Assembly (NCBI GenBank): GCA_964575605.1
Contig: CAZNRN010000017.1
Span: 15,025-79,024 of the forward strand
DNA: 64,000 nt
Direction of reading: 5' to 3'
From: JAPWJZ01 sp964575605
GTDB taxonomy: Bacteria; Pseudomonadota; Alphaproteobacteria; Micavibrionales; UBA2020
The translations under genes were made by a program, and so were the position numbers. The notes beneath the pieces were generated by a model. It was not told where the DNA came from, searched no databases, and was given only the letters and a program-made list of their open reading frames with translations. Shown in pieces: positions 1 through 8,281 of this stretch. Positions within the stretch are counted from its first letter, which is position 1, and each line of letters starts with the position of its first letter.

Positions 1-294
1 GCGCTGGCGGCAGTCGCCGCAGGGCGTACACAGGTATTCCATGGCGGGACCGCTGATGACCAGCGCGCGGATGGCGCGCTCGCCCGCCGTGGTCATGGCG
101 GCAATCGCGGCGCCCTCGCCGCAAATGCCTTTGTAATTCGCGGCCTCGACATTCGCGCCCGCGAAAACCTTGCCCGAAGGTGTCACCAGCGCCACGCCGA
201 CCGGATGATCGGAATAAGGGCAATAGGCGTTGTCGCGCGCCTTTTTGGCGATCGCGGAATATTTTTTCAGCTCGGCGGGCGAGAGGCGCTTCAT
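1..294 (-). CDS. cdd: Cytidine deaminase, N-terminal part (3' end outside window)
   Basis: Zinc-dependent deaminase of the pyrimidine salvage pathway, converting cytidine and deoxycytidine to uridine and deoxyuridine. The visible 98 residues carry the CPYSxxPVG substrate motif, a C-G-E motif standing for the usual zinc ligand plus catalytic Glu, and the second zinc motif PCGDCRQ close to the window edge. The gene runs off the left end. Its ATG overlaps the stop of the upstream thymidine phosphorylase gene (ATGA), so the two salvage genes are probably translated together. The C-G-E-G-A-A version of the active-site stretch differs from the common C-A-E-R-x-A form but keeps the key residues. Family assignment is secure. 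Confidence 0.9.
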   Translation of the reverse strand, partial: MKRLSPAELKKYSAIAKKARDNAYCPYSDHPVGVALVTPSGKVFAGANVEAANYKGICGEGAAIAAMTTAGERAIRALVISGPAMEYLCTPCGDCRQR

Positions 295-1613
295 GCCGCA
301 ATCCTCAGCTTAATCAGCTCTTCCTTAACATCGGATTTTTCGGCGATGGTGAAACAGCCGGACAGCGTTTTGGCCATTTTCTGCCACGACACGTCGTCTT
401 TTGCGTGGATGACGGCCAGCGGCTTCGCCCCCTGCCCCACTTCCTCGCCAATCTGCGCGATGGCGGTCAGGCCGACCGAATGGTCGATGCCGTCGGAGGG
501 TTTGGAACGTCCGCCGCCCATCTCCACAATGCCGATGCCGACTGCGCGCGCGTCAATAGCCGACACGCGGCCCTTGGTGGCGGGATAGAATTCCTTCACC
601 ACCGGCGCCTGTTTCAGGTATTTGGCGGGGTTGTCCATCAGGTCGGCGGGGCCGCCAAGTGCCTTGATCATTACCGCGAAACGCTCGGCCGCCTTGCCGT
701 TTTTCAGCGCTTCTTCAATCTTGGCGCGCGCCTCGGCCACATCTTTCGCCAGCTTGCCGATAACCAGCAGCTCGGCGGTGAGGGAAACGTTCACTTCGTG
801 CAGGCGCTTGTCGATGTTCTTGTTCTGCAGGTATTCTATGGCTTCCAGCACCTCGACCGCGTTGCCCGCGTTGCGGCCCAGCACCTGGTTCATGTCGGTC
901 AGCAGGCCGACGGTGGGTAGCCCCGCGCCGTTTGCCACCTTCACGATGCTTTCGGCCAGCGCCTTGGCGTCGTCGTATTTCTGCATAAAAGCCCCGGTGC
1001 CGAATTTCACATCCATCACCAAACCGCCCAATCCGGCGGCAAGTTTTTTGGACAATATCGACGCCGTAATCAGGTCGAGCGATTCAACCGTGCCCGTCAC
1101 GTCGCGTACGGCGTACATGATGCGGTCGGCGGGCGCAAGGTCGGGCGTCGCGCCGATGATGGCGCAGCCCGCTTCCCGCACAGCCTTGCGGAACAACGTC
1201 ACATCGGGCTGTGATTTGTAGCCGGGGATGGAATCCATTTTGTCGAGCGTGCCGCCCGTATGCCCCAGCCCTCTGCCCGACAGCATGGGCACGAAACCGC
1301 CGCAGGCCGCGACGATGGGCGCCAGCATCAGCGAGACTTTATCACCGATGCCGCCCGTGGAATGCTTGTCGAGGATAGGCCCCGGCAAGTTCTCGCCCTT
1401 CCAGTCCATCACGGTGCCGGAACGCGCCATGCTGGAGGTCAGCGCCACGCGCTCCGGCATATCCATGCCCTTCAGCAGCGTCGCCATGCAGAAGGCCGCC
1501 ACCTGCCCCTCGGTGACGTTTTTCGCGGTCACGCCGTCGATGAATTCCTTGATCTCGGCCTCGGTGAGTTTCTGGCCGTCGCGTTTCTTGCGGATAATTT
1601 CCTGCGGGAGCAT
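291..1613 (-). CDS. deoA: Thymidine phosphorylase
   Basis: Catalyses reversible phosphorolysis of thymidine to thymine and deoxyribose-1-phosphate in nucleoside salvage. The protein (440 residues, the normal length of this family) starts with the typical QEIIRKKRDG stretch and carries the phosphate-binding DKHSTGGIGDK signature and the MLSGRGLGHTGGTLDK segment. An upstream in-frame start would add 18 residues, but the ATG at 1613 has an AGAGGA ribosome-binding site at good distance and matches the family N-terminus, so I use it. It is followed with a 4-base overlap by cytidine deaminase, forming a pyrimidine salvage operon. Confidence 0.95.
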   Translation of the reverse strand: MLPQEIIRKKRDGQKLTEAEIKEFIDGVTAKNVTEGQVAAFCMATLLKGMDMPERVALTSSMARSGTVMDWKGENLPGPILDKHSTGGIGDKVSLMLAPIVAACGGFVPMLSGRGLGHTGGTLDKMDSIPGYKSQPDVTLFRKAVREAGCAIIGATPDLAPADRIMYAVRDVTGTVESLDLITASILSKKLAAGLGGLVMDVKFGTGAFMQKYDDAKALAESIVKVANGAGLPTVGLLTDMNQVLGRNAGNAVEVLEAIEYLQNKNIDKRLHEVNVSLTAELLVIGKLAKDVAEARAKIEEALKNGKAAERFAVMIKALGGPADLMDNPAKYLKQAPVVKEFYPATKGRVSAIDARAVGIGIVEMGGGRSKPSDGIDHSVGLTAIAQIGEEVGQGAKPLAVIHAKDDVSWQKMAKTLSGCFTIAEKSDVKEELIKLRIAA

Positions 1614-1763
1614 GAGCAAATTCCTCTGTGCAAAAATCGTCTGGATTTTATGGCATAAACCCTGCAACAGGCCACACTATTCTTGCCCTTCGCGCCTTCC
1701 CCTTGCCGCCCAAGCCTTCTATATTATTGACGCAACCAACCGCGCCTTCTCTTAATCAGGATT

Positions 1764-3233
1764 ATGAAAAATATGAGCAAGAAATCCCCTATCACGGTCG
1801 CACCAATTACTGTTGCACATGGCGACGGCATCGGCCCCGAAATCATGGCGGCCACGCTCGAGATCCTCGAGAAAGCTGGTGCGCAGCTGGAGATCGACAC
1901 CATCGAGATCGGGGAGAAAGTCTACAAGCGCGGCATCATGTCGGGCATCGAGGAAAAGTCGTGGGAGAGCCTGAAGCGCACCAAATGCTTCCTGAAGGCC
2001 CCCATCAGCACACCGCAGGGCGGGGGTTTCAAAAGCCTGAACGTCACGGTGCGCAAATCGATGGCACTCTATGCCAACGTGCGCCCCTGCGTGTCGTACC
2101 ACCCCTATGTGCGCACCACGCAGCCCGTGATGAACATGGTCATCGTGCGCGAGAACGAGGAAGACCTCTACGCCGGCATCGAGCACCAGCAGACCGACAA
2201 CGTCGTGCAGTGCCTGAAACTGATTTCATATGCGGGGTCGGAGCGCATCATCCGTTACGCCTTCGAATACGCGCGCACGCAGGGACGCAAGAAAGTCACC
2301 TGCATTTCCAAAGACAACATCATGAAGATGACCGACGGCCTGTTCCACAAGACGTTTGACAGGATTGCCAAGGAATATCCGGGCATCGAGGCCAACCACA
2401 TGATCGTCGACATCGGCGCCGCGAAAATCGCGGCCGCCCCGCACCTCTTCGACGTGGTGGTGACGGAAAACCTTTACGGCGACATTATTTCCGACATCGC
2501 GGCGGAAGTCTCCGGCTCGGTCGGGCTTTGCGGTTCGGCCAATATCGGCAAGCATGGCGCGATGTTCGAGGCCGTGCATGGCTCCGCCCCCGATATCGCC
2601 GGCATGGGCGTCGCCAACCCCTCCGGCCTGCTGAACGCCGCCGTTCTGATGCTGCAGCATCTGGGGCAAGGCGCCGTCGCCGAGAAAATCCAGAACGCCT
2701 GGCTGCGCACCATCGAAGACGGCGTGCATACCGGCGAGATTTTCAACCCGCAGATTTCCTCGCGCCGCGCGAATACAAAAGAATTCGCCGATGCCGTCAT
2801 CGAGCGCCTTGGCCAGCAGCCGAAATACTTCCCCGCCGTCACCTTCGGCGCCAGCCAGCCCATGAACCTGCCCGACGTGCAGCTGCCCCCCGCCGCCGAC
2901 AAGAAACTGGAAGGCGTCGATATCTTCATCCACTGGCGCGGCAATACGGTCGATACGCTGGCGGGTCAGGTCAAATCGCTCAGCAACAGCCTGAAACTCT
3001 CCAGCATCGACAGCCGCGGCCTCTTGGTCTGGCCAGACAGCGCAGCGAAATCGGAAAACAGCGACCACTGGCGCTGCCGCTTCACCGCCGCCAACGACAC
3101 CGCCCCCGTCACGCATGACCAGATCATCAACCTGCTGCAGTCGCTGAACAAGGCGGGCATCGATGTGGTGAAGACGGAAAACCTCTATAGCTTCGGCGGC
3201 CAACGCGCCTATACGGTGGCGCAGGGGCAGTAA
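1764..3233 (+). CDS. icd: Isocitrate dehydrogenase, long form (NADP type likely)
   Basis: Oxidative decarboxylation of isocitrate to 2-oxoglutarate in the TCA cycle. The 489-residue protein has the isocitrate/isopropylmalate dehydrogenase fold from about residue 14: GDGIGPE near the N-terminus, the RENEEDLYAGIEH segment, the ENLYGDIISD metal-binding segment and the HGSAPDIAG coenzyme segment. A C-terminal extension of roughly 140 residues after the core is typical of the long subclass found in Rickettsia and Thermus. The first ATG has AGGA just upstream; a second ATG three codons on is possible. It is divergent from deoA. Cofactor preference is inferred from the subclass, not proven. Confidence 0.92.
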   Translation: MKNMSKKSPITVAPITVAHGDGIGPEIMAATLEILEKAGAQLEIDTIEIGEKVYKRGIMSGIEEKSWESLKRTKCFLKAPISTPQGGGFKSLNVTVRKSMALYANVRPCVSYHPYVRTTQPVMNMVIVRENEEDLYAGIEHQQTDNVVQCLKLISYAGSERIIRYAFEYARTQGRKKVTCISKDNIMKMTDGLFHKTFDRIAKEYPGIEANHMIVDIGAAKIAAAPHLFDVVVTENLYGDIISDIAAEVSGSVGLCGSANIGKHGAMFEAVHGSAPDIAGMGVANPSGLLNAAVLMLQHLGQGAVAEKIQNAWLRTIEDGVHTGEIFNPQISSRRANTKEFADAVIERLGQQPKYFPAVTFGASQPMNLPDVQLPPAADKKLEGVDIFIHWRGNTVDTLAGQVKSLSNSLKLSSIDSRGLLVWPDSAAKSENSDHWRCRFTAANDTAPVTHDQIINLLQSLNKAGIDVVKTENLYSFGGQRAYTVAQGQ

Positions 3234-3247
3234 CGGCCAACTGCTCC

Positions 3248-3357
3248 ACCCCGCCGAAGGGCGGGGTCCGGTGCGGCCGCAAGGCCGCCTGCATGTTACT
3301 TGCTGCGCAATTAAGTCGCGGCGTTGCCGCGAACCGGATGCCGCCCTTCGGCGGCAT
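3248..3357. repeat. Cluster of four short palindromes between convergent genes
   Basis: Four GC-rich hairpins follow one another: 3248-3267, 3273-3288, 3317-3331 and 3338-3357. The first and last share a core of the type CCGCC-GAAGG/CTTCG-GGCGG. They lie between the stop of isocitrate dehydrogenase on the plus strand and the stop of the membrane protein gene on the minus strand, where they could terminate or protect transcripts from both sides. There is no clear T-run, so a REP-like role is as likely as termination. Confidence 0.6.
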
Positions 3358-3374
3358 GGCAACCTAGAGACGGA

Positions 3375-3830
3375 TTATTGGGTTTTCTTCTCGAAATAAG
3401 GCTCGGATGCCTTCATCCACAGCATCGCCACCGCCGCAATCTGCAATCCCAGACCCACGGTATCCAGCAGCCCCAGCACAACCGACGAATGGAAGGTTGC
3501 TGGCAGCAGCAGGGGGGCTCGGCCGATTTCGAGGGCTAAAATCATTGTGAATACGATGCGCGCCCAGTTGCGGCCGAGGGAGATTTTCAGCACCAGCCAG
3601 GCGATCAGCGCATAGGCCGCGCACATCATCGCCATGCCGCCGACCTCGATGGGCGCGGTCGCCAGCGCAATGTTCATCACGAAGGAAATGATCGAGAACA
3701 GGATGGCCGCGCAAAGCAGCTTGATGGCCGCCGACACGCGCTCGGGCACGGCGGTCGACACGACGACCTTTTCGCCCGTCACGGCAATTGTGTCGGATGA
3801 TGCGATGACTTTTTCAGCGGGTTCCGTCAT
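3375..3830 (-). CDS. Hypothetical membrane protein
   Basis: I do not recognise a specific family. The 151-residue protein has a polar N-terminus of about 35 residues and then about four hydrophobic segments (near residues 36-56, 62-82, 90-105 and 118-138), ending in a short charged tail. It starts three bases after the folD stop, so it is probably cotranscribed with folD. A function in folate metabolism is not supported by anything in the protein itself. Confidence 0.75.
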   Translation of the reverse strand: MTEPAEKVIASSDTIAVTGEKVVVSTAVPERVSAAIKLLCAAILFSIISFVMNIALATAPIEVGGMAMMCAAYALIAWLVLKISLGRNWARIVFTMILALEIGRAPLLLPATFHSSVVLGLLDTVGLGLQIAAVAMLWMKASEPYFEKKTQ

Positions 3831-3833
3831 GCG

Positions 3834-4736
3834 TCAGCCCACATGCGGGACGGTCAACTCGTTCTGGCGGCAGGCGGCGGCGACGGTATTGCCCAGCAGA
3901 CAGGCAATCGTCATCGGCCCCACCCCGCCCGGCACGGGCGTGATATGGCCAGCAACCGTGGAAACAGCGTGATAATCGACATCGCCGGTGATTTTGCCGT
4001 CATCCATGCGGTTGATGCCCACATCGATCACAATCGCGCCGGGTTTCACCCAGTCGGCTTTGACAAGGTTCGCTTTCCCCACCGCGACCACCAAAATATC
4101 CGCCTCCCGCGCCACATGGGCGATGTTCGGCGTGCGCGAATGGCAGGTGGTGACGGTGCAGTTTTCCCGCAGCAGCAGCTGCGCCACAGGCTTGCCGACA
4201 AGGTGCGAACGGCCAATGACAACCGCATGCAGGCCGGACAGGTTCTGCATGATAGATTTAATCAGAATAACGCAGCCCATCGGCGTGCAGGGCACAAGGC
4301 CCGGCATATCGGCCATCAGGCGTCCCATGTTTTCGACGTGCAACCCGTCCACATCTTTCGCGGGGTCGAGCGCCTTCAGCACCGTCGCGCTGTCGATTTG
4401 TTTCGGCAGCGGCATCTGCACCAGTATGCCGTTCACTTTTTTATCGTCGTTGAGCTGGCGGATGAGCTTCAGCAGTTCGTCCTGTGACGTATTCTGCGGC
4501 AGGCGGTGGACGAAGCTGCGCATGCCGACTTCCTTCGCCGCCTTTTCCTTGTTGTTGACGTAGATGGCGCTGGCCGGGTCGTCGCCCACCAGCACGACGG
4601 CGAGGCCCGGCAAAATCTTGTGGTCGCCGACCAGCACCTCGACGTGGCGCTTGATGCTCTCGCGGAGCCTCTTGGCGGCGGCCTTGCCGTCGATGACTTG
4701 TGCAGGTTCTGCCGTTTTGCGTTGCGCCATGGTCAT
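3834..4736 (-). CDS. folD: Bifunctional methylenetetrahydrofolate dehydrogenase/cyclohydrolase
   Basis: Interconverts 5,10-methylene-, 5,10-methenyl- and 10-formyl-tetrahydrofolate with NADP, supplying one-carbon units. The 300-residue protein has the catalytic Y-x-x-x-K pattern (YVNNKEKAAKEVG), the QMPLPKQID segment, the VIGRSHLVGKPVAQLL nucleotide-binding signature and the PVPGGVGPMT C-terminal signature. Length is normal. GGAG lies upstream of the first ATG; a second ATG two codons on is also possible. A membrane protein gene follows after three bases. Confidence 0.96.
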   Translation of the reverse strand: MTMAQRKTAEPAQVIDGKAAAKRLRESIKRHVEVLVGDHKILPGLAVVLVGDDPASAIYVNNKEKAAKEVGMRSFVHRLPQNTSQDELLKLIRQLNDDKKVNGILVQMPLPKQIDSATVLKALDPAKDVDGLHVENMGRLMADMPGLVPCTPMGCVILIKSIMQNLSGLHAVVIGRSHLVGKPVAQLLLRENCTVTTCHSRTPNIAHVAREADILVVAVGKANLVKADWVKPGAIVIDVGINRMDDGKITGDVDYHAVSTVAGHITPVPGGVGPMTIACLLGNTVAAACRQNELTVPHVG

Positions 4737-4751
4737 GCCGTTTCTCCGTGG

Positions 4752-5033
4752 TTACGGGCCTTTGAGCGCGAAGAGCGCCCTTTGAAGGAAATAGATGCCG
4801 AAGATGATGATCATCGGCGTCACGTCGATGCCGCCGATGGGCTTGATAACCTTGCGCAGGCGCATCACCAGCGGATTGGTGATGGTGTTCAGCAGGTTGC
4901 AGGCCTTGAGGACGGTTTTATTGCGGGTGTTCAGCACCTCGAAAATCACCAGCCAGCTGATCACGACCGTCAGGATGATGATCCAGAAGTAGATATTCAG
5001 CGCCAGGATGAGGATATCGATGACAAAATCCAT
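4752..5033 (-). CDS. YggT family membrane protein
   Basis: Small integral membrane protein (93 residues) with two hydrophobic helices, near residues 5-30 and 70-88, and the connecting NTITNPLVMRLRKVIKPIGG loop that marks the YggT family. Members are linked to cell division or osmotic tolerance in various bacteria, but the biochemical role is not settled. It lies just upstream of folD on the same strand with a 15-base gap, so the two may share a transcript. Confidence 0.88.
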   Translation of the reverse strand: MDFVIDILILALNIYFWIIILTVVISWLVIFEVLNTRNKTVLKACNLLNTITNPLVMRLRKVIKPIGGIDVTPMIIIFGIYFLQRALFALKGP

Positions 5034-5147
5034 AACAACCCCTTAATAACACATTAAAATATAGCAAAAATAAGCTAACGTCCAGCGCAGGCCTTGACCT
5101 TGAAATACCGTTGATACAGCATAGGTCAGTGTTTTACGGAGGATGTT

Positions 5148-5603
5148 ATGTCAGATACCAAAGACCTCGCCTATCTAGACCTTAAAGACGGGCGGGTTGT
5201 GATCAAGCTGCGCCCCGACCTTGCGCCCAAGCATGTTGCCCGCGTCAAGGAACTGATCGGCCAGAAATATTACGACGGCCTGAAATTCCACCGCGTCATC
5301 AAGGGCTTCATGGCCCAGACCGGTTGCCCCGAGGGCACCGGCTATGGCGGTTCGGGCAAGAAAATCCCGGCGGAGTTTTCGGAGGAGCCTTTCGTGCGCG
5401 GCACCGTCGGCGCCGCCCGCTCGCAGGACCCCGACAGCGCGGACAGCCAGTTCTTCATCTGCTTCGACGACGCCCGCTTCCTCGACGGCGATTACACCGT
5501 CTGGGGCAACGTCACCTCGGGCATGGAATTCGTCGACAAGATCACCAAGGGCGAACCCCCGAAGAACCCCGATACCATCGTCAAATTCTCGCTTGCCTCT
5601 TAA
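5148..5603 (+). CDS. Cytosolic cyclophilin-type peptidyl-prolyl isomerase
   Basis: Catalyses cis-trans isomerisation of prolyl bonds during folding. The 151-residue protein has no signal peptide and has the cyclophilin core FHRVIKGFMAQTGCPEGTGYGGSG, a DSADSQFFICF segment and the DYTVWGNV segment containing the active-site tryptophan. A strong GGAGG lies five bases before the ATG. It is followed 25 bases later by a paralogue with a signal peptide, a cytosolic/exported pair that is common in alphaproteobacteria. Confidence 0.94.
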   Translation: MSDTKDLAYLDLKDGRVVIKLRPDLAPKHVARVKELIGQKYYDGLKFHRVIKGFMAQTGCPEGTGYGGSGKKIPAEFSEEPFVRGTVGAARSQDPDSADSQFFICFDDARFLDGDYTVWGNVTSGMEFVDKITKGEPPKNPDTIVKFSLAS

Positions 5604-5628
5604 CCCACCCTGTAAGGAATAAACTGCA

Positions 5629-6237
5629 ATGAAAACTTTCCTGTTTGCCCTGATGGCCGTCGTCTTCCTGATGGCCGGCACGCCCGCGATGGCGGCCGAC
5701 AATTCCGGCGCCGATCCCGAAAACGTGCTGTACCTTGAACTGAAAGACGGCCGCGTCGTTATCGTGCTGCGCCCCGACCTCGCGCCCAAGCACGTCGCGC
5801 GCGTCAAGGAACTGGTGCGCAAAGGCTTCTATGACGGCCTCACCTTCCACCGCGTCATCGACGGCTTCATGGCGCAGACGGGCGACCCCGACGGCACCGG
5901 CCGCGGCGGTTCGGGCCAGAACATCCCGGCCGAATTCTCCGGCGAGCCCTTCAAGCGCGGCACGGTGGGCGCCGCCCGTTCGAACGACCCTAACAGCGCC
6001 GACAGCCAGTTCTTCATCTGCTTCGCCGACGCAAGCTTCCTGAACGGCAACTACACCGTCTGGGGCAACGTGACCGAAGGCATGGAATTCGTCGACAAGA
6101 TCGCCCGCGGCGAACCGCCGGTGGTGCCCGACCGCATCGTCAAAATGACGATTGCCGCCGACGAGCCGAAAGAACTGCAAAAAGGCGCGGCGCCTGCCCC
6201 CGCCCCGGCTCCCGCTCCGGAAGAAAAGAAAGAATAA
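5629..6237 (+). CDS. Exported cyclophilin-type peptidyl-prolyl isomerase
   Basis: Periplasmic paralogue of the preceding isomerase. The first 23 residues form a signal peptide ending in AMA. The cyclophilin domain (about residues 32-180) keeps the FHRVIDGFMAQTGDPDGTG motif, the SQFFICF segment and the active-site tryptophan in YTVWGNV. The C-terminal 25 residues are a Pro-Ala rich tail ending in acidic and lysine residues. The two genes are close in sequence and likely arose by duplication. It should act on folding of envelope proteins. Confidence 0.94.
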   Translation: MKTFLFALMAVVFLMAGTPAMAADNSGADPENVLYLELKDGRVVIVLRPDLAPKHVARVKELVRKGFYDGLTFHRVIDGFMAQTGDPDGTGRGGSGQNIPAEFSGEPFKRGTVGAARSNDPNSADSQFFICFADASFLNGNYTVWGNVTEGMEFVDKIARGEPPVVPDRIVKMTIAADEPKELQKGAAPAPAPAPAPEEKKE

Positions 6238-6271
6238 GCCTTATAAGTTAAGGCCTTCACGCCTATTCACA

Positions 6272-6302
6272 GGGCTCCAGTGCTGATATACACTGGAGCC
6301 CT
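6272..6302 (+). promoter_or_regulatory. Strong hairpin in the etfB leader
   Basis: An 11 bp perfect stem (GGGCTCCAGTG / CACTGGAGCCC) with an eight-base loop lies about 20 bases upstream of the etfB start and ends just before its ribosome-binding site GGAGAAG. The downstream bases are TGAGTTTATC, so the T-run is poor. It could be a weak terminator for the cyclophilin transcript, an RNA-stability element or a leader control structure. Confidence 0.5.
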
Positions 6303-6322
6303 GAGTTTATCTGGAGAAGAAT

Positions 6323-7072
6323 ATGAAAATACTCGTGCCGGTCAAGCGCGTGGTCGATGCCAACGTCAAGGTGCGCGTGAAAAGCGACCAGTCGGGCGTG
6401 GAGCTTGCCAACGTTAAAATGTCGATGAACCCCTTCTGCGAGATCGCGGTCGAAGAAGCCGTGCGCCTCAAGGAAAAGGGCATCGCCAAGGAAATCATCG
6501 TCGTCTCGATCGGCCCGGCCCAGTCGCAGGAAACCATCCGCACCGGCCTCGCCATGGGCGGCGACCGCGGCATCCTCGTGCAGACCGACGCCGTGGTGGA
6601 ACCGCTGGCGGTTGCCAAGATTTTGCAGGCGCTGGTGAAGAAAGAAAGCCCCGACCTCGTGCTGCTGGGCAAGCAATCGATCGACGGCGACAACAACCAG
6701 ACGGGCCAGATGCTCTCCGCCCTGCTCGGCTGGGGTCAGGCGACCTTTGCCTCTAAACTCGAAAAAACCGATGCGGGCCTGAACGTGACGCGCGAGATTG
6801 ACGGCGGGCTTGAAACCCTGTCACTGAAACTGCCCTGCGTGGTGACGACCGACCTGCGCCTGAACGAACCGCGCTATGCCTCGCTCCCCAATATCATGAA
6901 GGCCAAGCAGAAACCGCTGGCGACCATGAAACCCGAAGAACTGGGCGTCGATATCGCGCCGCGCGTCGTGGTGCTGAAGACCGCGGAACCGCAAGGGCGC
7001 AAGGCGGGCATCAAGGTGAAAGACGTGGCCGAGCTGGTCGGCAAGCTGAAATCCGAAGCAAAGGTGATCTGA
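6323..7072 (+). CDS. etfB: Electron transfer flavoprotein, beta subunit
   Basis: Beta subunit of the heterodimeric flavoprotein that passes electrons from acyl-CoA and other dehydrogenases to the quinone pool through ETF:quinone oxidoreductase. The 249-residue protein starts MKILVPVKRVVD, has the SMNPFCEIAVEEAVRLKEKG segment, the ETF beta signature LPCVVTTDLRLNEPRYASLPNIMKAK at about residues 170-195, and the GKQSIDGDNNQTGQM segment that lies near the AMP site. It is directly followed by etfA (one base gap), so the subunits are made together. Confidence 0.97.
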   Translation: MKILVPVKRVVDANVKVRVKSDQSGVELANVKMSMNPFCEIAVEEAVRLKEKGIAKEIIVVSIGPAQSQETIRTGLAMGGDRGILVQTDAVVEPLAVAKILQALVKKESPDLVLLGKQSIDGDNNQTGQMLSALLGWGQATFASKLEKTDAGLNVTREIDGGLETLSLKLPCVVTTDLRLNEPRYASLPNIMKAKQKPLATMKPEELGVDIAPRVVVLKTAEPQGRKAGIKVKDVAELVGKLKSEAKVI

Positions 7073-7073
7073 C

Positions 7074-8000
7074 ATGGCCGTCCTCCTTATCGCCGAACAC
7101 GACAACCAGAGCCTGAAACCCGCCACCCTGCACGCCGCCACCGCCGCGAAGCAGCTGGGCGATTACGATATATTGGTGGCTGGCGCAGGCTGCGCCGCCG
7201 TCGCCGATGCTGCCGCCAAGGTTTCCGGCGTCAGGAAAGTGCTGCTGGCCGATGACGCCGCCTATGCGCATCAGGGCGCCGAAAATGTGGCCGCGCTGGT
7301 GGCCAAGCTGGGCGCGAATTATACCCATATCCTCGCCCCCGCCACCACGACGGGCAAGAACATGCTGCCCCGCGTCGGTGCGCTGCTGGACGTGCAGCCG
7401 CTGTCGGATGTATCACAAGTGGTCAGCCCCGACACCTTCGTGCGCCCGATCTATGCCGGTAACGCCTTCGCGACCGTGCAATCGAAGGACAAGATCAAGG
7501 TCATGACCATCCGCGCCACCGCCTTCGACGCGGTGCCGACCGACGGTACGGGCACGGTCGAAAAGGTCGCAAGTGCGGGCGATACAGGCCTATCCACCTT
7601 CGTCAGCCAGCAGCTGACCAAGTCGGAACGCCCCGAACTGACCGCCGCGCGCATCGTCGTTTCCGGCGGCCGCGGCATGGGCAATGGCGAGAACTTCAAG
7701 CTGATCGACGCCGTCGCCGATAAACTCGGCGCGGCGGTGGGCGCATCGCGCGCTGCCGTCGATGCGGGTTTCGTGCCGAACGACTATCAGGTCGGACAGA
7801 CCGGCAAGGTCGTGGCGCCGGAGCTTTATATCGCCGTCGGCATCTCCGGCGCGATCCAGCACCTGGCCGGCATGAAAGATTCCAAGGTTATCGTCGCCAT
7901 CAACAAGGACCCCGAAGCGCCGATCTTCCAGATCGCCGATTACGGCCTCGTGCAGGACCTCTTCACCGCCCTGCCCGAGCTCGAGAAAGCGCTGGGGTAA
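7074..8000 (+). CDS. etfA: Electron transfer flavoprotein, alpha subunit
   Basis: FAD-binding alpha subunit, partner of the upstream beta subunit. The 308-residue protein has an N-terminal alpha/beta domain and the C-terminal FAD domain with SGGRGMG (from about residue 199), GFVPNDYQVGQTGKVVAPELYIAVGISGAIQHLAGM and the NKDPEAPIFQIADYG signature. Length is normal. It closes the two-gene operon, with a possible small lipoprotein gene five bases downstream. Confidence 0.97.
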   Translation: MAVLLIAEHDNQSLKPATLHAATAAKQLGDYDILVAGAGCAAVADAAAKVSGVRKVLLADDAAYAHQGAENVAALVAKLGANYTHILAPATTTGKNMLPRVGALLDVQPLSDVSQVVSPDTFVRPIYAGNAFATVQSKDKIKVMTIRATAFDAVPTDGTGTVEKVASAGDTGLSTFVSQQLTKSERPELTAARIVVSGGRGMGNGENFKLIDAVADKLGAAVGASRAAVDAGFVPNDYQVGQTGKVVAPELYIAVGISGAIQHLAGMKDSKVIVAINKDPEAPIFQIADYGLVQDLFTALPELEKALG

Positions 8001-8005
8001 CCGCC

Positions 8006-8146
8006 ATGAAACGCGCTCTCGCAGCCCTTCTCCTCGCCGCCGTCCTTGCCGGTTCGCTGTCGTCCTGCCGCAGCGCCGCCTATATGACGGGACAGGCCGC
8101 AGGATGGGTCACGACCGCGCCGATCAGGCTGCTCAAGGGCGGTTAA
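8006..8146 (+). CDS. Small putative lipoprotein (46 residues)
   Basis: A short open frame right after etfA encodes a protein with two positive residues, an Ala-Leu rich hydrophobic stretch and a Leu-Ser-Ser-Cys sequence at residues 18-21 that resembles a lipobox. The mature part would be only about 26 residues (RSAAYMTGQAAGWVTTAPIR and a short tail). No ribosome-binding site of good quality is visible, so translation may depend on etfA. It resembles entericidin-like small lipoproteins in layout only. Confidence 0.5.
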   Translation: MKRALAALLLAAVLAGSLSSCRSAAYMTGQAAGWVTTAPIRLLKGG

Positions 8147-8163
8147 TTTTTCCATTATCAACA

Positions 8164-8270
8164 CTGTCATTCCTGCGAAAGCAGGAACCCAGAAGCGCGT
8201 CCGCGCGTCGTATAGCTTATATCCGCAGCAGACGCTGCGGGCTGGGTCCCTGCTTTCGCAGGGATGACAG
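8164..8270. repeat. Palindromic intergenic repeat
   Basis: The left arm CTGTCATTCCTGCGAAAGCA (from 8164) and the right arm TGCTTTCGCAGGGATGACAG (ending 8270) are inverted copies about 107 bp apart end to end. Each also contains a small internal palindrome (CCTGCGAAAGCAGG). Units of the form GTCATTCC-GCGAAAGC-GGAA are scattered in many proteobacterial genomes between genes. It separates the convergent etf group and the type I secretion genes, and may act as a terminator or as a non-autonomous repeat. Confidence 0.75.
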
Positions 8271-8281
8271 AAGGGTGGCTT

